From assembly GCF_000023465.1 (NCBI RefSeq), contig NC_014041.1, positions 4,455,501 to 4,519,500 of the forward strand: DNA of 64,000 nt, read 5' to 3'. Positions within the stretch are counted from its first letter, which is position 1, and every line of letters starts with the position of its first letter. This document shows positions 28,187-37,214 of this stretch, in pieces. The stretch is from Zunongwangia profunda SM-A87 (GTDB lineage Bacteria > Bacteroidota > Bacteroidia > Flavobacteriales > Flavobacteriaceae). Under the pieces are notes generated by a model, which was not told where the DNA came from, did not search any database, and saw only the letters and a program-made list of their open reading frames with translations. The translations under genes and the position numbers were made by a program.

Positions 28187-29152
28187 TTATAAACTGTTAT
28201 TTTTTACAAAGTCTACTACTTCGCTAATTTTACCATAAGCAACACCTGTACAGGTATCAGCGGCCCCATAATACAAAGCTAACCTATCTTCTTCATGAGA
28301 ATGTAATGCTGCACAAGGAAAAACCACATTTGGCACATCTCCGGTCAATTCATAAAGTTCTGCCGGAGCTAATAAATAAGGCTGCGAACGGTATTTTACT
28401 TTATCAGGTTCGTTTTCATCCAAAATGGCAGCACCTACCGAATATCTAAATCCATTACAAGTAGCGATAACACCGTGATAAAACAATAACCAACCTTCAT
28501 CGGTTAAAATCGGCACGGGGCCGGCGCCGATTTTGGTGCATTGCCATGCACTTTTTTCAAACGGAGCTACTTTCATTACGCAACGATGCTCACCCCAGTA
28601 TTTCATATCCGGGCTATAGCTAATGTAAATATCGCCAAATGGCGTATGCCCATTATCACTTGGGCGACTTAACATGGCATATTTACCATTGATTTTTTTA
28701 GGGAATAACACTCCGTTTCGGTTAAAGGGCAAAAAAGCATTTTCACATTGAAAAAATTCTTTAAAATCGAAGGTGTAAGCGATCCCAATAGTAGGGCCGT
28801 GATAACCATTACACCAAGTAATCCAGTATCGATCTTCTATAAAAGTTACCCTAGGATCGTATTTATAATCTGAATCGATCATTTGGGTATTCCCAGCCTG
28901 CATCTGGATTGGCTCGTGGTTAATATCCCAATTGATCCCATCTTTACTAAAACCGGCAAAAATATTCATTTGCACCGCTTTGTTATCACATCTAAAAACC
29001 CCGGCAAATCCATCTTCAAAAGGAACTACAGCACTATTAAAAATACTGTTTGAAGTAGGGATAGCATATCGATCGATAATAGGGTTCTCGCTATGTCTCC
29101 AAAGTACATCTTTACAATTTTCAGGTTTCTCCTGCCAAGGTATATTCTTCAT
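28187..29152 (-). CDS. GH130 beta-1,4-mannosyl-GlcNAc phosphorylase-like
   Basis: The protein has 321 residues and no signal peptide, so it is cytoplasmic. It has the five-bladed propeller signatures of GH130: SENPIID (21-27), the candidate catalytic Asp99 in [18 protein letters not shown] and GAGPVPI. Short length and motif layout fit the subgroup that phosphorolyses Man-beta-1,4-GlcNAc from the N-glycan core. The subgroup call is by eye. The neighbouring symporter could supply this disaccharide, so import and phosphorolysis would be encoded together. It would save one ATP per mannose by making mannose-1-phosphate. Confidence 0.88.
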   Translation of the reverse strand: MKNIPWQEKPENCKDVLWRHSENPIIDRYAIPTSNSIFNSAVVPFEDGFAGVFRCDNKAVQMNIFAGFSKDGINWDINHEPIQMQAGNTQMIDSDYKYDPRVTFIEDRYWITWCNGYHGPTIGIAYTFDFKEFFQCENAFLPFNRNGVLFPKKINGKYAMLSRPSDNGHTPFGDIYISYSPDMKYWGEHRCVMKVAPFEKSAWQCTKIGAGPVPILTDEGWLLFYHGVIATCNGFRYSVGAAILDENEPDKVKYRSQPYLLAPAELYELTGDVPNVVFPCAALHSHEEDRLALYYGAADTCTGVAYGKISEVVDFVKNNSL

Positions 29153-29230
29153 CTTCTTCTTTTATTTTTATTCGAAAAATCGAGATTTTAGTGTTTTATC
29201 CCAACTATTAATCAGGTTATTTTATTATTT

Positions 29231-31117
29231 TCAACTATCGTCTGCACTGGTTTCAAGGTGCTTCACCTTATCCAGCCAGGTAAACTTCAATATCAAACTG
29301 CTTAACAGAAAAACCGCTAAGGTCACCCATGTTTTATTATAATCTCTCACCACTAAAAATATAGGTAACAGGATCATACTTGATTGCCAGATGATCCCAA
29401 TAATACAATTGAACATATCCAGCCAAAAATCGTTATTTTTCTCTATCTGTTCTTCTGAATAATAATCCCTAACCGGCTTCCACCATCCCCAGGGATGTAC
29501 ATTGGTATAAAATGACTTTAAGGTGGCCATATCTGTAGGTTTGGTTAAGAATGTTCCCAGCAAAGATCCCAATACAGAAAACACCAAAATAATAGGGAAT
29601 AAATAAATAGCTGGAATTTCTGAAAGCTCATGCATTAGCGTTCCTGCTTCTAAATTCGCTTTATTCTGATCTAAGAAAAACTGAAGTGTAGCAATGATCA
29701 AACCTGCCAACATTCCCCAAAAATATCCCCAGCCATTAAAACGCCACCAAACCCATTTTAAAAAGTTTGCGGCTACATACCCTCCATAAAGGGCACTGGT
29801 AATCCACAGGGTAATCGAGTTAATAGAATCTGCAAAAAAACCCATAATCACTCCCAGGGTAACCACTCCAAAAGAAGCGATGTGACTGGCTTTTACATAA
29901 TGCCTATCTGAAGCCACGGGTTTAAAATATTTCTTATAAATATCATTCACAATATAAGCAGGCCCCGCATTTACAAAAGCTGAAAAAGTAGACATAAACG
30001 CGGCTAGCAATCCTGCCAGCAACAAACCTTTAATCCCAACCGGTACCCGGTTATTAATCACTTTTGGTAAAATAACCTCCAGGTCATTACCGGTAACCGC
30101 TCCTGCTTCAGCCATTTGTGGTGCGATAAAAGCCAATCCTATTAAAACAATCCCACCAATTAAAAGATAACGTGGAATAAATAGTACCAAATTGGTAAAA
30201 CCACTCATATAAGCCGCATCTTTTACATTTCTGGTAGAAAGAATTCGTTGCATATCGTAACCCGGAGTTGGTCCGGCTACACTCGAAAAGAAACCTTTAA
30301 ACAGCGTCATCCCGATAAAAGCACCAAACATTTTATATCCTTGTGTGTCTATAAGTCGGTTAAATTCCTGGTAATCCCCAGACCAAAAACCGGTAAGTTG
30401 ATTGCCAAAAAACACATTTTTCCATTCTTCAGGGATAAGTTGATTAACCTCAACATCAGTAAATGCATAAAATGTATACCCTGCGACCAATACCCCGGCA
30501 AGTACCATAATTAAATATTGTAAAACCTCGGTAGTTACTACAGAGAACATTCCACCTTTAATGGTGTAAATCGTGGTAAAAAATATAATTAGTAAGGCGT
30601 AGGTCTGTTCTGAATTTAATAAGGTAGTTTGAGCAATAGTAAGGCTTACATCCCAGGGAAGGATTACCGTCATAAACTTACCGGCACCTTCAAAAAAATA
30701 GGCGATAAAACCTATAGATGCGACTACGGCAAAGATCGCTACGATTAAATGGGAAGCCCTGCCTGCTTTATCATCTCCAAAACGGGTAAGAATCCACTCT
30801 GATCCCGTCATTACTTTAGAGCGTCTAATCCAAACTGCCAGGAACATCATTACGAAGACCTGATTCCAGATAGGCCACATCCACATAAACATGAAGCTTT
30901 TCACCCCATATAAAAAAAGGATTCCTACCATCCAGGCGGTCCCGGAAACATCAAACATCCCTGACCCATTACTTAAGCCCAGGTAATACCACTTTATCGT
31001 TTTCCCTCCTAAAAAGTATGAATCCAGACCTGCGCTGGCTTTTTTAGAAACCCAAACTCCAACACCCAGGGTTAAAATAATATAAAGGATAATGATGGCT
31101 ACATCTACTATATGCAT
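29231..31117 (-). CDS. Sodium:solute symporter (SSS family)
   Basis: The protein has 628 residues and about 14 membrane segments. It begins HIVDVAIIILYIILTLGVG, followed by DSYFLGGKTIKWYYLGLS, the usual SSS start. The family's mid-protein motif is seen as GLLLAGLLAAFMSTFSAFVN. It is an inner-membrane sodium-driven importer. Placement between GH92 and GH130 suggests it brings a glycan breakdown product, a monosaccharide or Man-GlcNAc, into the cytoplasm; the substrate is inference. It starts 9 bases downstream of the GH92 stop. Confidence 0.93.
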   Translation of the reverse strand: MHIVDVAIIILYIILTLGVGVWVSKKASAGLDSYFLGGKTIKWYYLGLSNGSGMFDVSGTAWMVGILFLYGVKSFMFMWMWPIWNQVFVMMFLAVWIRRSKVMTGSEWILTRFGDDKAGRASHLIVAIFAVVASIGFIAYFFEGAGKFMTVILPWDVSLTIAQTTLLNSEQTYALLIIFFTTIYTIKGGMFSVVTTEVLQYLIMVLAGVLVAGYTFYAFTDVEVNQLIPEEWKNVFFGNQLTGFWSGDYQEFNRLIDTQGYKMFGAFIGMTLFKGFFSSVAGPTPGYDMQRILSTRNVKDAAYMSGFTNLVLFIPRYLLIGGIVLIGLAFIAPQMAEAGAVTGNDLEVILPKVINNRVPVGIKGLLLAGLLAAFMSTFSAFVNAGPAYIVNDIYKKYFKPVASDRHYVKASHIASFGVVTLGVIMGFFADSINSITLWITSALYGGYVAANFLKWVWWRFNGWGYFWGMLAGLIIATLQFFLDQNKANLEAGTLMHELSEIPAIYLFPIILVFSVLGSLLGTFLTKPTDMATLKSFYTNVHPWGWWKPVRDYYSEEQIEKNNDFWLDMFNCIIGIIWQSSMILLPIFLVVRDYNKTWVTLAVFLLSSLILKFTWLDKVKHLETSADDS

Positions 31118-31126
31118 TAATTCTGT

Positions 31127-33385
31127 TTATTTTTTGGCTACACCCCAGTTTTTATTCGGTTCGCTTCCCATCACAAACTCTAATGTGCCGCCGGCAAGAA
31201 TCTGCTCGTGAGAAATTGTTGTAGTATTAAATTCTTTTCCGTTAAGCTTAGCTGATTGGATATAGAAATTTTCAGGAGATACATTTTCAGCTTTGATTAC
31301 AAAAGTTCCACCATCTTGAAGATTAATCGTAGATTTTTCGAAAATAGGTGTGCCAATCTCATAGGTTGCACTTGCAGGACTAAAAGGGTATAATCCCATA
31401 GAACTCAAAACATACCATGCCGACATTTGCCCGGCATCCTCGTTTCCAGAAAGTCCGTTTGGTGTGATATTGTATTGCGTATTTAAAATCTCATGAACAT
31501 AATATTGTGTTCTCCAGGGCTTCCCAGCTTTATTAAACAAGTAAGCGATATGATGACTTGGCTCGTTACCATGAGCATACTGCCCTATTAGTCCTGAAAT
31601 ATCTGCAGAAGTATGCTCTCCGGTAATTTCTGAACTTTCATTAAAAAGCTGCTCTAACTTTTCCGTGAATGGCTCGGTTCCTCCATGAAGTTCAATTAAT
31701 CCTTGCGGATCATGAAGCACAAACCAGCTGTGTTGCCATGCATTTCCTTCAGTATAATCAGTATTTACACGATGTTGAGAATGCTTAGGATCAAATGGTA
31801 AATGCCATTCTCCTTTAGCAGACTTCCCTCTCATAAATCCGGTTTCGGGATCAAAAAGTTTTTTAAAACTTTCAGCTCTTTTAGAAAAATACTCGTAATC
31901 TTCCTGTTTACCTAATGCTTTGGCCATTTGTGCAACACACCAGTCATTATAAGCATATTCCAAGGTACTGGTTACCGATTCATTCCCTAAATCAAAAGGA
32001 ATATACCCATATTCTTTCAATTCTTTAAGGCCACGCTGATCTTGCATCATGGTTGTTTTTAAAGCCTCAAAAGCACGCTCGGCATCAAATCCTTTTACCC
32101 CTTTAAAATAAGCTTCAACAATTACAGGAACCGAGTGGTATCCCGTCATAGTATTTGTTTCGTTTCCATAAAGCGTCCAAACCGGTAAAGATCCGCTTTC
32201 ATCATAATAAGCAAGCATCGAATTGATAATATCTGGAACTTTATCGGGATCTGTAATAGTTAATAAAGGATTTTCTGCCCTAAAAGTATCCCAAAGTGAC
32301 AGTGTAGAATAAGTTGTTCCATCAGCGCGGGAAATACTATCATTTTGCAATCGAAATTCACCATTTTTGTCACTAAATGTTACCGGTGATAATTTAGTAT
32401 GATAAAGGGCAGTGTAAAAAATCTCTTTTAAAGAATCGATAGGAGTTTCTACTACAATGTCTGAAAGTGCCCCATTCCAGGTTTCTTTAGATTCTGATTT
32501 AATTCCTTCAAAATCGAAATTAGCATCACTGTCTAAATTTTCCTTTGCATTTTCTATGCTTACTGAAGATAATGCGACAGCAACCTGAAGTTTTTTATCT
32601 TTTTTATCAAAAAACAACTGTGCTGCAGTTTTTTTCCCATTAACTTCAGAAGCTTCAGAAAGCTTAGCTTCAGCATATAAATTAGAATTTATAACAGGTT
32701 TAGAGAATTTAGCTACAAAAAATACTTTCTGATTTTTGGCCCAACCTGTACTATGACGATAACCCGTAATAGTATTCTCGTTTTCTATTTTTATTGATGT
32801 TGATGTTGGCTCGTCCCAGTTGATAGCAAAACCAAGATCAATCACTACAGATTGCTCTTCTCCTTCTCCAAAGGTATAGTGGTGATAACCTGTTCTAAGA
32901 GATGAAGTAAGTTCTACGTTAATGTCAAAATCTTCTAAAAACAACTGGTAATAACCAGGTTTAGCAGTTTCGTTATCGTGAGAATATTTAGAGAGGTAAG
33001 GAATATCGTTCCTTTCTTTTACTGTTTTGGTTAAATCTATTTGTTTATTCACCGGCATAAAAAGAAGATCAGCAAGATCACCAATTCCGGTACCCGATAA
33101 ATGCAAATGACCAAATCCCGCTACCAGTGAATCTGAATAGTGATATCCCGAACACCAGTCCCAACCACTTGTTCCATTATCGGGACTTACCTGCACCATC
33201 CCAAACGGGCGGCTGGCTCCCGGAAACGTGTGACCGTGACCACCGGTTCCTATAAAAGGGTTTACAATACCAACTAAATCTTCATTTTTTGAGGTTTCTT
33301 TTAGATTTTCTTCTCCTTCTTTTTTGCAGGATATTAAGAGTAAAAATGATGCAGTTATTATGCAAAATCGTTTTACCATAATCAT
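31127..33385 (-). CDS. GH92 alpha-mannosidase (lipoprotein)
   Basis: The ATG at 33383-33385 (or 33377-33379) gives a clean lipoprotein signal ending LLLISC. A TTG at 33418 would add 11 residues ahead of it and is unlikely. About 752 residues carry the full GH92 set: VNPFIGTGGHGHTFPGA, GFGHLHLSGTG, LWDTFRAENPL, EGNAWQHSWFVLHD, GNEPSHHIAYLFN and GNEDAGQMSAW. It is the first gene of the minus-strand run and lies opposite a LytS-like sensor kinase across a short divergent intergenic region. That makes this promoter a likely target of the adjacent regulators. Confidence 0.94.
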   Translation of the reverse strand: MIMVKRFCIITASFLLLISCKKEGEENLKETSKNEDLVGIVNPFIGTGGHGHTFPGASRPFGMVQVSPDNGTSGWDWCSGYHYSDSLVAGFGHLHLSGTGIGDLADLLFMPVNKQIDLTKTVKERNDIPYLSKYSHDNETAKPGYYQLFLEDFDINVELTSSLRTGYHHYTFGEGEEQSVVIDLGFAINWDEPTSTSIKIENENTITGYRHSTGWAKNQKVFFVAKFSKPVINSNLYAEAKLSEASEVNGKKTAAQLFFDKKDKKLQVAVALSSVSIENAKENLDSDANFDFEGIKSESKETWNGALSDIVVETPIDSLKEIFYTALYHTKLSPVTFSDKNGEFRLQNDSISRADGTTYSTLSLWDTFRAENPLLTITDPDKVPDIINSMLAYYDESGSLPVWTLYGNETNTMTGYHSVPVIVEAYFKGVKGFDAERAFEALKTTMMQDQRGLKELKEYGYIPFDLGNESVTSTLEYAYNDWCVAQMAKALGKQEDYEYFSKRAESFKKLFDPETGFMRGKSAKGEWHLPFDPKHSQHRVNTDYTEGNAWQHSWFVLHDPQGLIELHGGTEPFTEKLEQLFNESSEITGEHTSADISGLIGQYAHGNEPSHHIAYLFNKAGKPWRTQYYVHEILNTQYNITPNGLSGNEDAGQMSAWYVLSSMGLYPFSPASATYEIGTPIFEKSTINLQDGGTFVIKAENVSPENFYIQSAKLNGKEFNTTTISHEQILAGGTLEFVMGSEPNKNWGVAKK

Positions 33386-33522
33386 TGATTTTTCGGATTT
33401 ATTGTTGAGCCACCCCAACTTCTAAGCTAAATATTTATATATTCATCAACTATTAAAAAGATATTAGACCAATGACATATCTGAAAGGATAAACAACAAA
33501 ATAGTTAATAAAAATATAAAAA

Positions 33523-34614
33523 TTGGCTAGCACACATTCCATAAAAAATCTGTTTAAACTTTCAAGATTTGCAGATTATGAAATTAAGACTGTACACCAT
33601 GTAATATTCTGGAGTATTTACTTTATTTTCAACACGTTAAGATGGGGCAGTTATTACGAAGATTATGCATTATCTATTAAAGGAAATCTTTTAGGCTTCC
33701 CAATACATATGTTCCTTTGCTATTTTACAATTTACTTCCTAATTCCTTCTTTTATTTATAAACGGCGATTTATTTTGTTTACGCTCTCATTGGTCATTAC
33801 TATTTTTTGCATGGTAATCCTCAAATTTGAGCTTACTTATATTTTAATTAGTAATAACGTATGGCCAGAAGGTCCGGAAACTCATTCACTTACGGCTAAC
33901 TACGTAATCCAGATGATGCTGGGGGAACTATATGTAATTTCATTTGTTACCGCTATTAAAATTACGATAGATTATATTTCTACCAACCAAAAAGCGGCAA
34001 AACTGGAACAATCCAAATTAGAAACCGAACTGCGTTTTTTACGTTCACAAATTTCACCACATTTTTTCTTCAATACCTTAAATAATATTTATGCGTTAAC
34101 CTTAGAAAAATCAGACAAAGCTCCAGATGTCGTATTAAAACTCTCTGAGCTTATGCGGTATTTACTTTACGAGACAAAAAACAAACGACAAAGTCTGGAA
34201 AAAGAAATATTGTGCATCCAGAACTATCTTGATCTTGAGCGAATTCGCTACGGAGACAATTTGAATGTAGAAATGGAAATTTCTGGCGATATCTTAGGGA
34301 AAAAATTATCCCCAATGTTGCTTATCCCTTTTGTTGAAAATGCCTTTAAACATGGTGTAAACGAAAACATAGGAAATGTTTTTGTAAAGATCAAATTAAA
34401 AATTGAAGATGATTTTCTTTACTTTGAGGTCGCTAACTCTACGTCCCAAAAGCGAAAAATGAAACTCCCAAAAAAACTAAAGCCTTCTGGCGGAATAGGC
34501 ATTAACAATGTAAAAAAGCGCCTGGAATTAGGCTACACCAAAGAAGAATACAAACTTGACATTGTTGAAAAAAACGGTCAATTTTTAATTCAATTAAAAC
34601 TAAAACTAAAATGA
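33523..34614 (+). CDS. LytS-type sensor histidine kinase
   Basis: The protein has 363 residues. The only reasonable start is TTG at 33523: an in-frame TAA stop lies at 33517-33519 and the next Met is inside the second helix. Four membrane segments occupy about residues 25-150. A His_kinase domain (PF06580) follows with the phospho-acceptor His180 in SQISPHFFFNTLNN and an ATPase part with PFVENAFKHGV and GGIGINNVKKRL. It has no periplasmic sensor domain of note. Its stop overlaps the start of the LytTR regulator by 4 bases (ATGA), so they are a two-component pair. Confidence 0.92.
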   Translation: MASTHSIKNLFKLSRFADYEIKTVHHVIFWSIYFIFNTLRWGSYYEDYALSIKGNLLGFPIHMFLCYFTIYFLIPSFIYKRRFILFTLSLVITIFCMVILKFELTYILISNNVWPEGPETHSLTANYVIQMMLGELYVISFVTAIKITIDYISTNQKAAKLEQSKLETELRFLRSQISPHFFFNTLNNIYALTLEKSDKAPDVVLKLSELMRYLLYETKNKRQSLEKEILCIQNYLDLERIRYGDNLNVEMEISGDILGKKLSPMLLIPFVENAFKHGVNENIGNVFVKIKLKIEDDFLYFEVANSTSQKRKMKLPKKLKPSGGIGINNVKKRLELGYTKEEYKLDIVEKNGQFLIQLKLKLK

Positions 34615-35327
34615 GTCTTTCCTGTATCATAATTGATGATGAACCTTTAGCTATAAAGGTGATAAAAAACTATGTAGAACAGATAAAAGAGCTCTGCCTA
34701 AAGGAAACATTTACCAATGCGGTAGATAGTATGCATTATTTGCAGGAAAACGAAATCGATTTGCTCTTTTTAGATGTTAATATGCCACTTTTAGATGGAT
34801 ATAGCTTTTTAGAAAGTTTGCCTCATAAACCAAATGTAATAATTACCACTGCCCATGAAGAATATGCCGTAAAAGGATATGAATTAGAAGTACTTGATTT
34901 TTTAATAAAACCTATTCCCTTTCCCCGGTTTTTAAAAGCAGTCAATAAGGCTTTAAAATTAAAAAGTGAATTTCAGAATCCTTTAAAATCGACCGCTGAA
35001 CCAGAACACATTTTTGTAAAAGTCGATAAAAAAAGAATGCGAAAAATCTACCTGAAAGATATCATGGTGATCGAAAGTTTAAAAGATTATATAAAAATTA
35101 TTACCGCTACAGATAAACTTATCGTACATCAAACTTTAAGTAGCTTTACGGAAAGTTTACCACCGGATCAATTTATCAGAATTCATCGTTCCTACACCAT
35201 CGCCATACCAAAAGTTGAAGCTATAGAAGGAAACAGCCTGGAGATTGGCGGTAGCCGCTATACTATTGGCCGTAGCTATATTAACGAAGCTAAAGATGCT
35301 ATTTTAAAAAATGGGGATCAGGATTAA
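34611..35327 (+). CDS. LytTR-family response regulator
   Basis: The protein has 238 residues. The receiver domain (1 to about 120) shows Asp9-Asp10, the phospho-acceptor Asp55 in LLFLDVNMP, TTAHEEYA and the conserved Lys in LIKPIPF. The LytTR DNA-binding domain (about 135-235) includes FVKVDKKRMRKI, FIRIHRSYTI and NSLEIGG. It is translationally coupled to the kinase. Its last codons and stop lie in a palindrome shared with the convergent AraC-type gene. Target genes are unknown; the divergent GH92 operon is the nearest candidate. Confidence 0.93.
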   Translation: MSLSCIIIDDEPLAIKVIKNYVEQIKELCLKETFTNAVDSMHYLQENEIDLLFLDVNMPLLDGYSFLESLPHKPNVIITTAHEEYAVKGYELEVLDFLIKPIPFPRFLKAVNKALKLKSEFQNPLKSTAEPEHIFVKVDKKRMRKIYLKDIMVIESLKDYIKIITATDKLIVHQTLSSFTESLPPDQFIRIHRSYTIAIPKVEAIEGNSLEIGGSRYTIGRSYINEAKDAILKNGDQD

Positions 35328-35336
35328 TCCTGATCC
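35315..35336. terminator. Perfect 22-bp palindrome at the ends of two convergent genes
   Basis: GGATCAGGATT and its exact complement AATCCTGATCC abut with no spacer. Both stop codons lie inside it, and the coding regions overlap by 4 bases (35324-35327). As a result both proteins end in Asp-Gln-Asp. It may serve as a bidirectional termination or 3'-end protection structure. No T-tract follows on the plus strand (CTGTCTGG). Confidence 0.65.
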
Positions 35337-36349
35337 TGTCTGGAACCCGATTTTAAAAAGTATTTGGGACTAACCCCGTATTTCTCCTTAAAAATTTTAG
35401 AAAAATAACTACGGTTATTTAAACCAATGGCCACCACAATCTCAGAGATATTTTTATCGGTATTCATTAGCATTTCTTTGGCAGCCTCCAATTTTCTATG
35501 CTGAATGTATTTGTTTACGGTAAGATCGTAAACATACTTAAAGCCTTCCTGAAGTTTATTTACGTTGGTTCCGGCCTCTTTGGCTAAAGCTTCCACGGTA
35601 AGATTACTCCCTAAGTCCCCTTCAATTCTTTTGGAAACATAATTCACTTTTTCGATATCCGATTTACGGAGAATTTGTGGCAGCTTATCTTCTGCTTCAT
35701 CATCCTGATACTGGGCTATTTGAACCACCAACATTTCAAATGCCTTTCCTTCAAGGAAAATTGATCTCAAAAAACCGGTAAACTCTTTTGTTGCGATCTC
35801 TTCCATAAGATCAGCAGACTTTAAACTATAGTTGCCCTGATAAAAGAACTCTTTTTCAGAAACCTGATCTCTAAAAACCTCTTTAAGTTCTTCCTCTATC
35901 CCCTGAAACTGATAATTATCACGATGTGAAAAAATAGACCTGATAATTTCTAAACTTGAAACATGAGTTGCAACGTCTTTTTTAAAACTCAGTACATGCC
36001 CGTTATAACCACTACTGGACACAATAATATTCTGGAAACTGTCGATGGTATTTACCGTATTAGCATCTTCGAAACAATGATTTATACTCCCCTGAGAGCA
36101 AAAAATAAATTTTAATGGATGTATGCTATTTAAAGTGAAATGTATATCTATATCTTCATAGAACTTACAGTTATATGTGATAATACCAATACCCGAATCA
36201 AAGCTGGCTCCCCTAATATAACCTTCTCCTATACTTGAAGGAATTTTGAGAATAAGCTCTCCGGATCCATCGTTTACAGGAACATCAATACACTTAGAGA
36301 TGTCTTTAATAATATCATTTACAGGTAAAGTATTAACGTCTATTCTCAT
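35324..36349 (-). CDS. AraC-family transcriptional regulator
   Basis: The protein has 341 residues. The C-terminal 100 residues form a double helix-turn-helix of AraC type: LTVEALAKEAGTNVNKLQEG, KYIQHRKLEAAKEML and ISEIVVAIGLNNRSYFSKIF, ending GVSPKYFLKSG. The N-terminal 230 residues are probably a ligand-binding or dimerisation domain with no recognised motif. It is convergent with the LytTR gene and overlaps it by 4 bases. Upstream is a 477-base gene-free region shared divergently with the arsenosugar genes. Whether it controls them, itself or the PUL cannot be told. Confidence 0.9.
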   Translation of the reverse strand: MRIDVNTLPVNDIIKDISKCIDVPVNDGSGELILKIPSSIGEGYIRGASFDSGIGIITYNCKFYEDIDIHFTLNSIHPLKFIFCSQGSINHCFEDANTVNTIDSFQNIIVSSSGYNGHVLSFKKDVATHVSSLEIIRSIFSHRDNYQFQGIEEELKEVFRDQVSEKEFFYQGNYSLKSADLMEEIATKEFTGFLRSIFLEGKAFEMLVVQIAQYQDDEAEDKLPQILRKSDIEKVNYVSKRIEGDLGSNLTVEALAKEAGTNVNKLQEGFKYVYDLTVNKYIQHRKLEAAKEMLMNTDKNISEIVVAIGLNNRSYFSKIFKEKYGVSPKYFLKSGSRQDQD

Positions 36350-36826
36350 AAAGTCTGCAGCGCTTTTAAAAACAAGCAGTTCGTGTAGTTACTAATTAAT
36401 TGTCTATTTGCAAACGTTTAAATAAGCTTGCGACAGGTAAAATTAATATTTGAAGTTAATTATTTTTAACGATTTTTAAAGTTGTGCCTTATCAACTATT
36501 AGTTATGTGAAAAACGTTATTTATAATTAAAAACCAGCAATAATGCGGCATACTCCATAAAAAACAATCTTTATTTAATCTGCTAAACTGAACTTTTGCT
36601 TTTTGTTTTTGCCCTAATATACTTAAATTTAATTCAATATTAACATATGTGGTATGCTTTGATGGATGACATTTTAACAATTTTCTATAGATTTGGTTAA
36701 TCTACACTTTTCACCCGGCTTAATTTCAATATTTTCTAACCCCTTTTCGCTTCGGAATTTTATATAGAAAAGCTATTCTTTAAAAATTAGATGACATAAA
36801 TTGTATCTTTACATAAAACCTATTTT
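36350..36826. other. 477-base divergent intergenic region
   Basis: It lies between the AraC-type gene and the arsenosugar genes and must hold both promoters. It is very AT-rich. A 62-codon minus-strand ORF at 36492-36680 has unlikely composition and no recognisable start context, and is not accepted as a gene. A short dyad, ACATATGT, lies near 36643. Apart from the weak -7 box at 36804-36811, nothing else stands out. Confidence 0.5.
36804..36811 (+). promoter_or_regulatory. Possible flavobacterial -7 box
   Basis: TATCTTTA matches seven of eight positions of the Bacteroidota -7 consensus TAnnTTTG and lies 15 bases upstream of the ATG of the peroxidase-like gene. No convincing TTTG -33 element was found at the usual spacing, so the call is weak. 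Confidence 0.3.
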
Positions 36827-37162
36827 ATGTCTAAAACATATTATGATCCTGCAGATTTAAGAAAGTTTGGTGAAATCACTGAATGGAGCGAAGAGCTTGG
36901 AAAAAAATTTTTCGATTATTACGGAAAAGTATTTGAAGAAGGCGCTCTTTCTGCCCGTGAAAAATCTTTGATTGCCCTGGCTGTATCTCATGTGGTTAAA
37001 TGTCCTTATTGCATTGATGCCTACACCAAAGATGGCTTACAACGTGGTATCACTAAAGAAGAAATGATGGAGGCCGTGCATGCAGGAGCAGCTATAGAAA
37101 GTGGCGCGACTCTTGTACATGGTGTACAGATGATGAATAAGTATAAAAAGCTTAGCATGTAA
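36827..37162 (+). CDS. Arsenosugar biosynthesis-associated peroxidase-like protein (AhpD/CMD fold)
   Basis: This all-helical 111-residue protein has a CxxC pair (Cys59, Cys62) in HVVKCPYCIDAY. That motif is the redox centre of AhpD/carboxymuconolactone-decarboxylase-like proteins. Direct linkage to arsS 52 bases downstream matches the small peroxidase-like family described alongside arsenosugar genes. A thiol-redox role on an arsenical or peroxide is plausible but not demonstrated for the family. It has no signal peptide and is cytoplasmic. Confidence 0.88.
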   Translation: MSKTYYDPADLRKFGEITEWSEELGKKFFDYYGKVFEEGALSAREKSLIALAVSHVVKCPYCIDAYTKDGLQRGITKEEMMEAVHAGAAIESGATLVHGVQMMNKYKKLSM

Positions 37163-37214
37163 ACTTTTTAAGCAATACTGCATTGTTTCATCTGGCACAA
37201 ATGACAAAACAATT

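Noticed and set aside
36492..36680. 62-codon minus-strand ORF in the AraC/arsenosugar intergenic region
   Set aside because: Composition rich in Cys, His and Trp, no family motif, and a very AT-rich setting. It is more likely chance than a gene.
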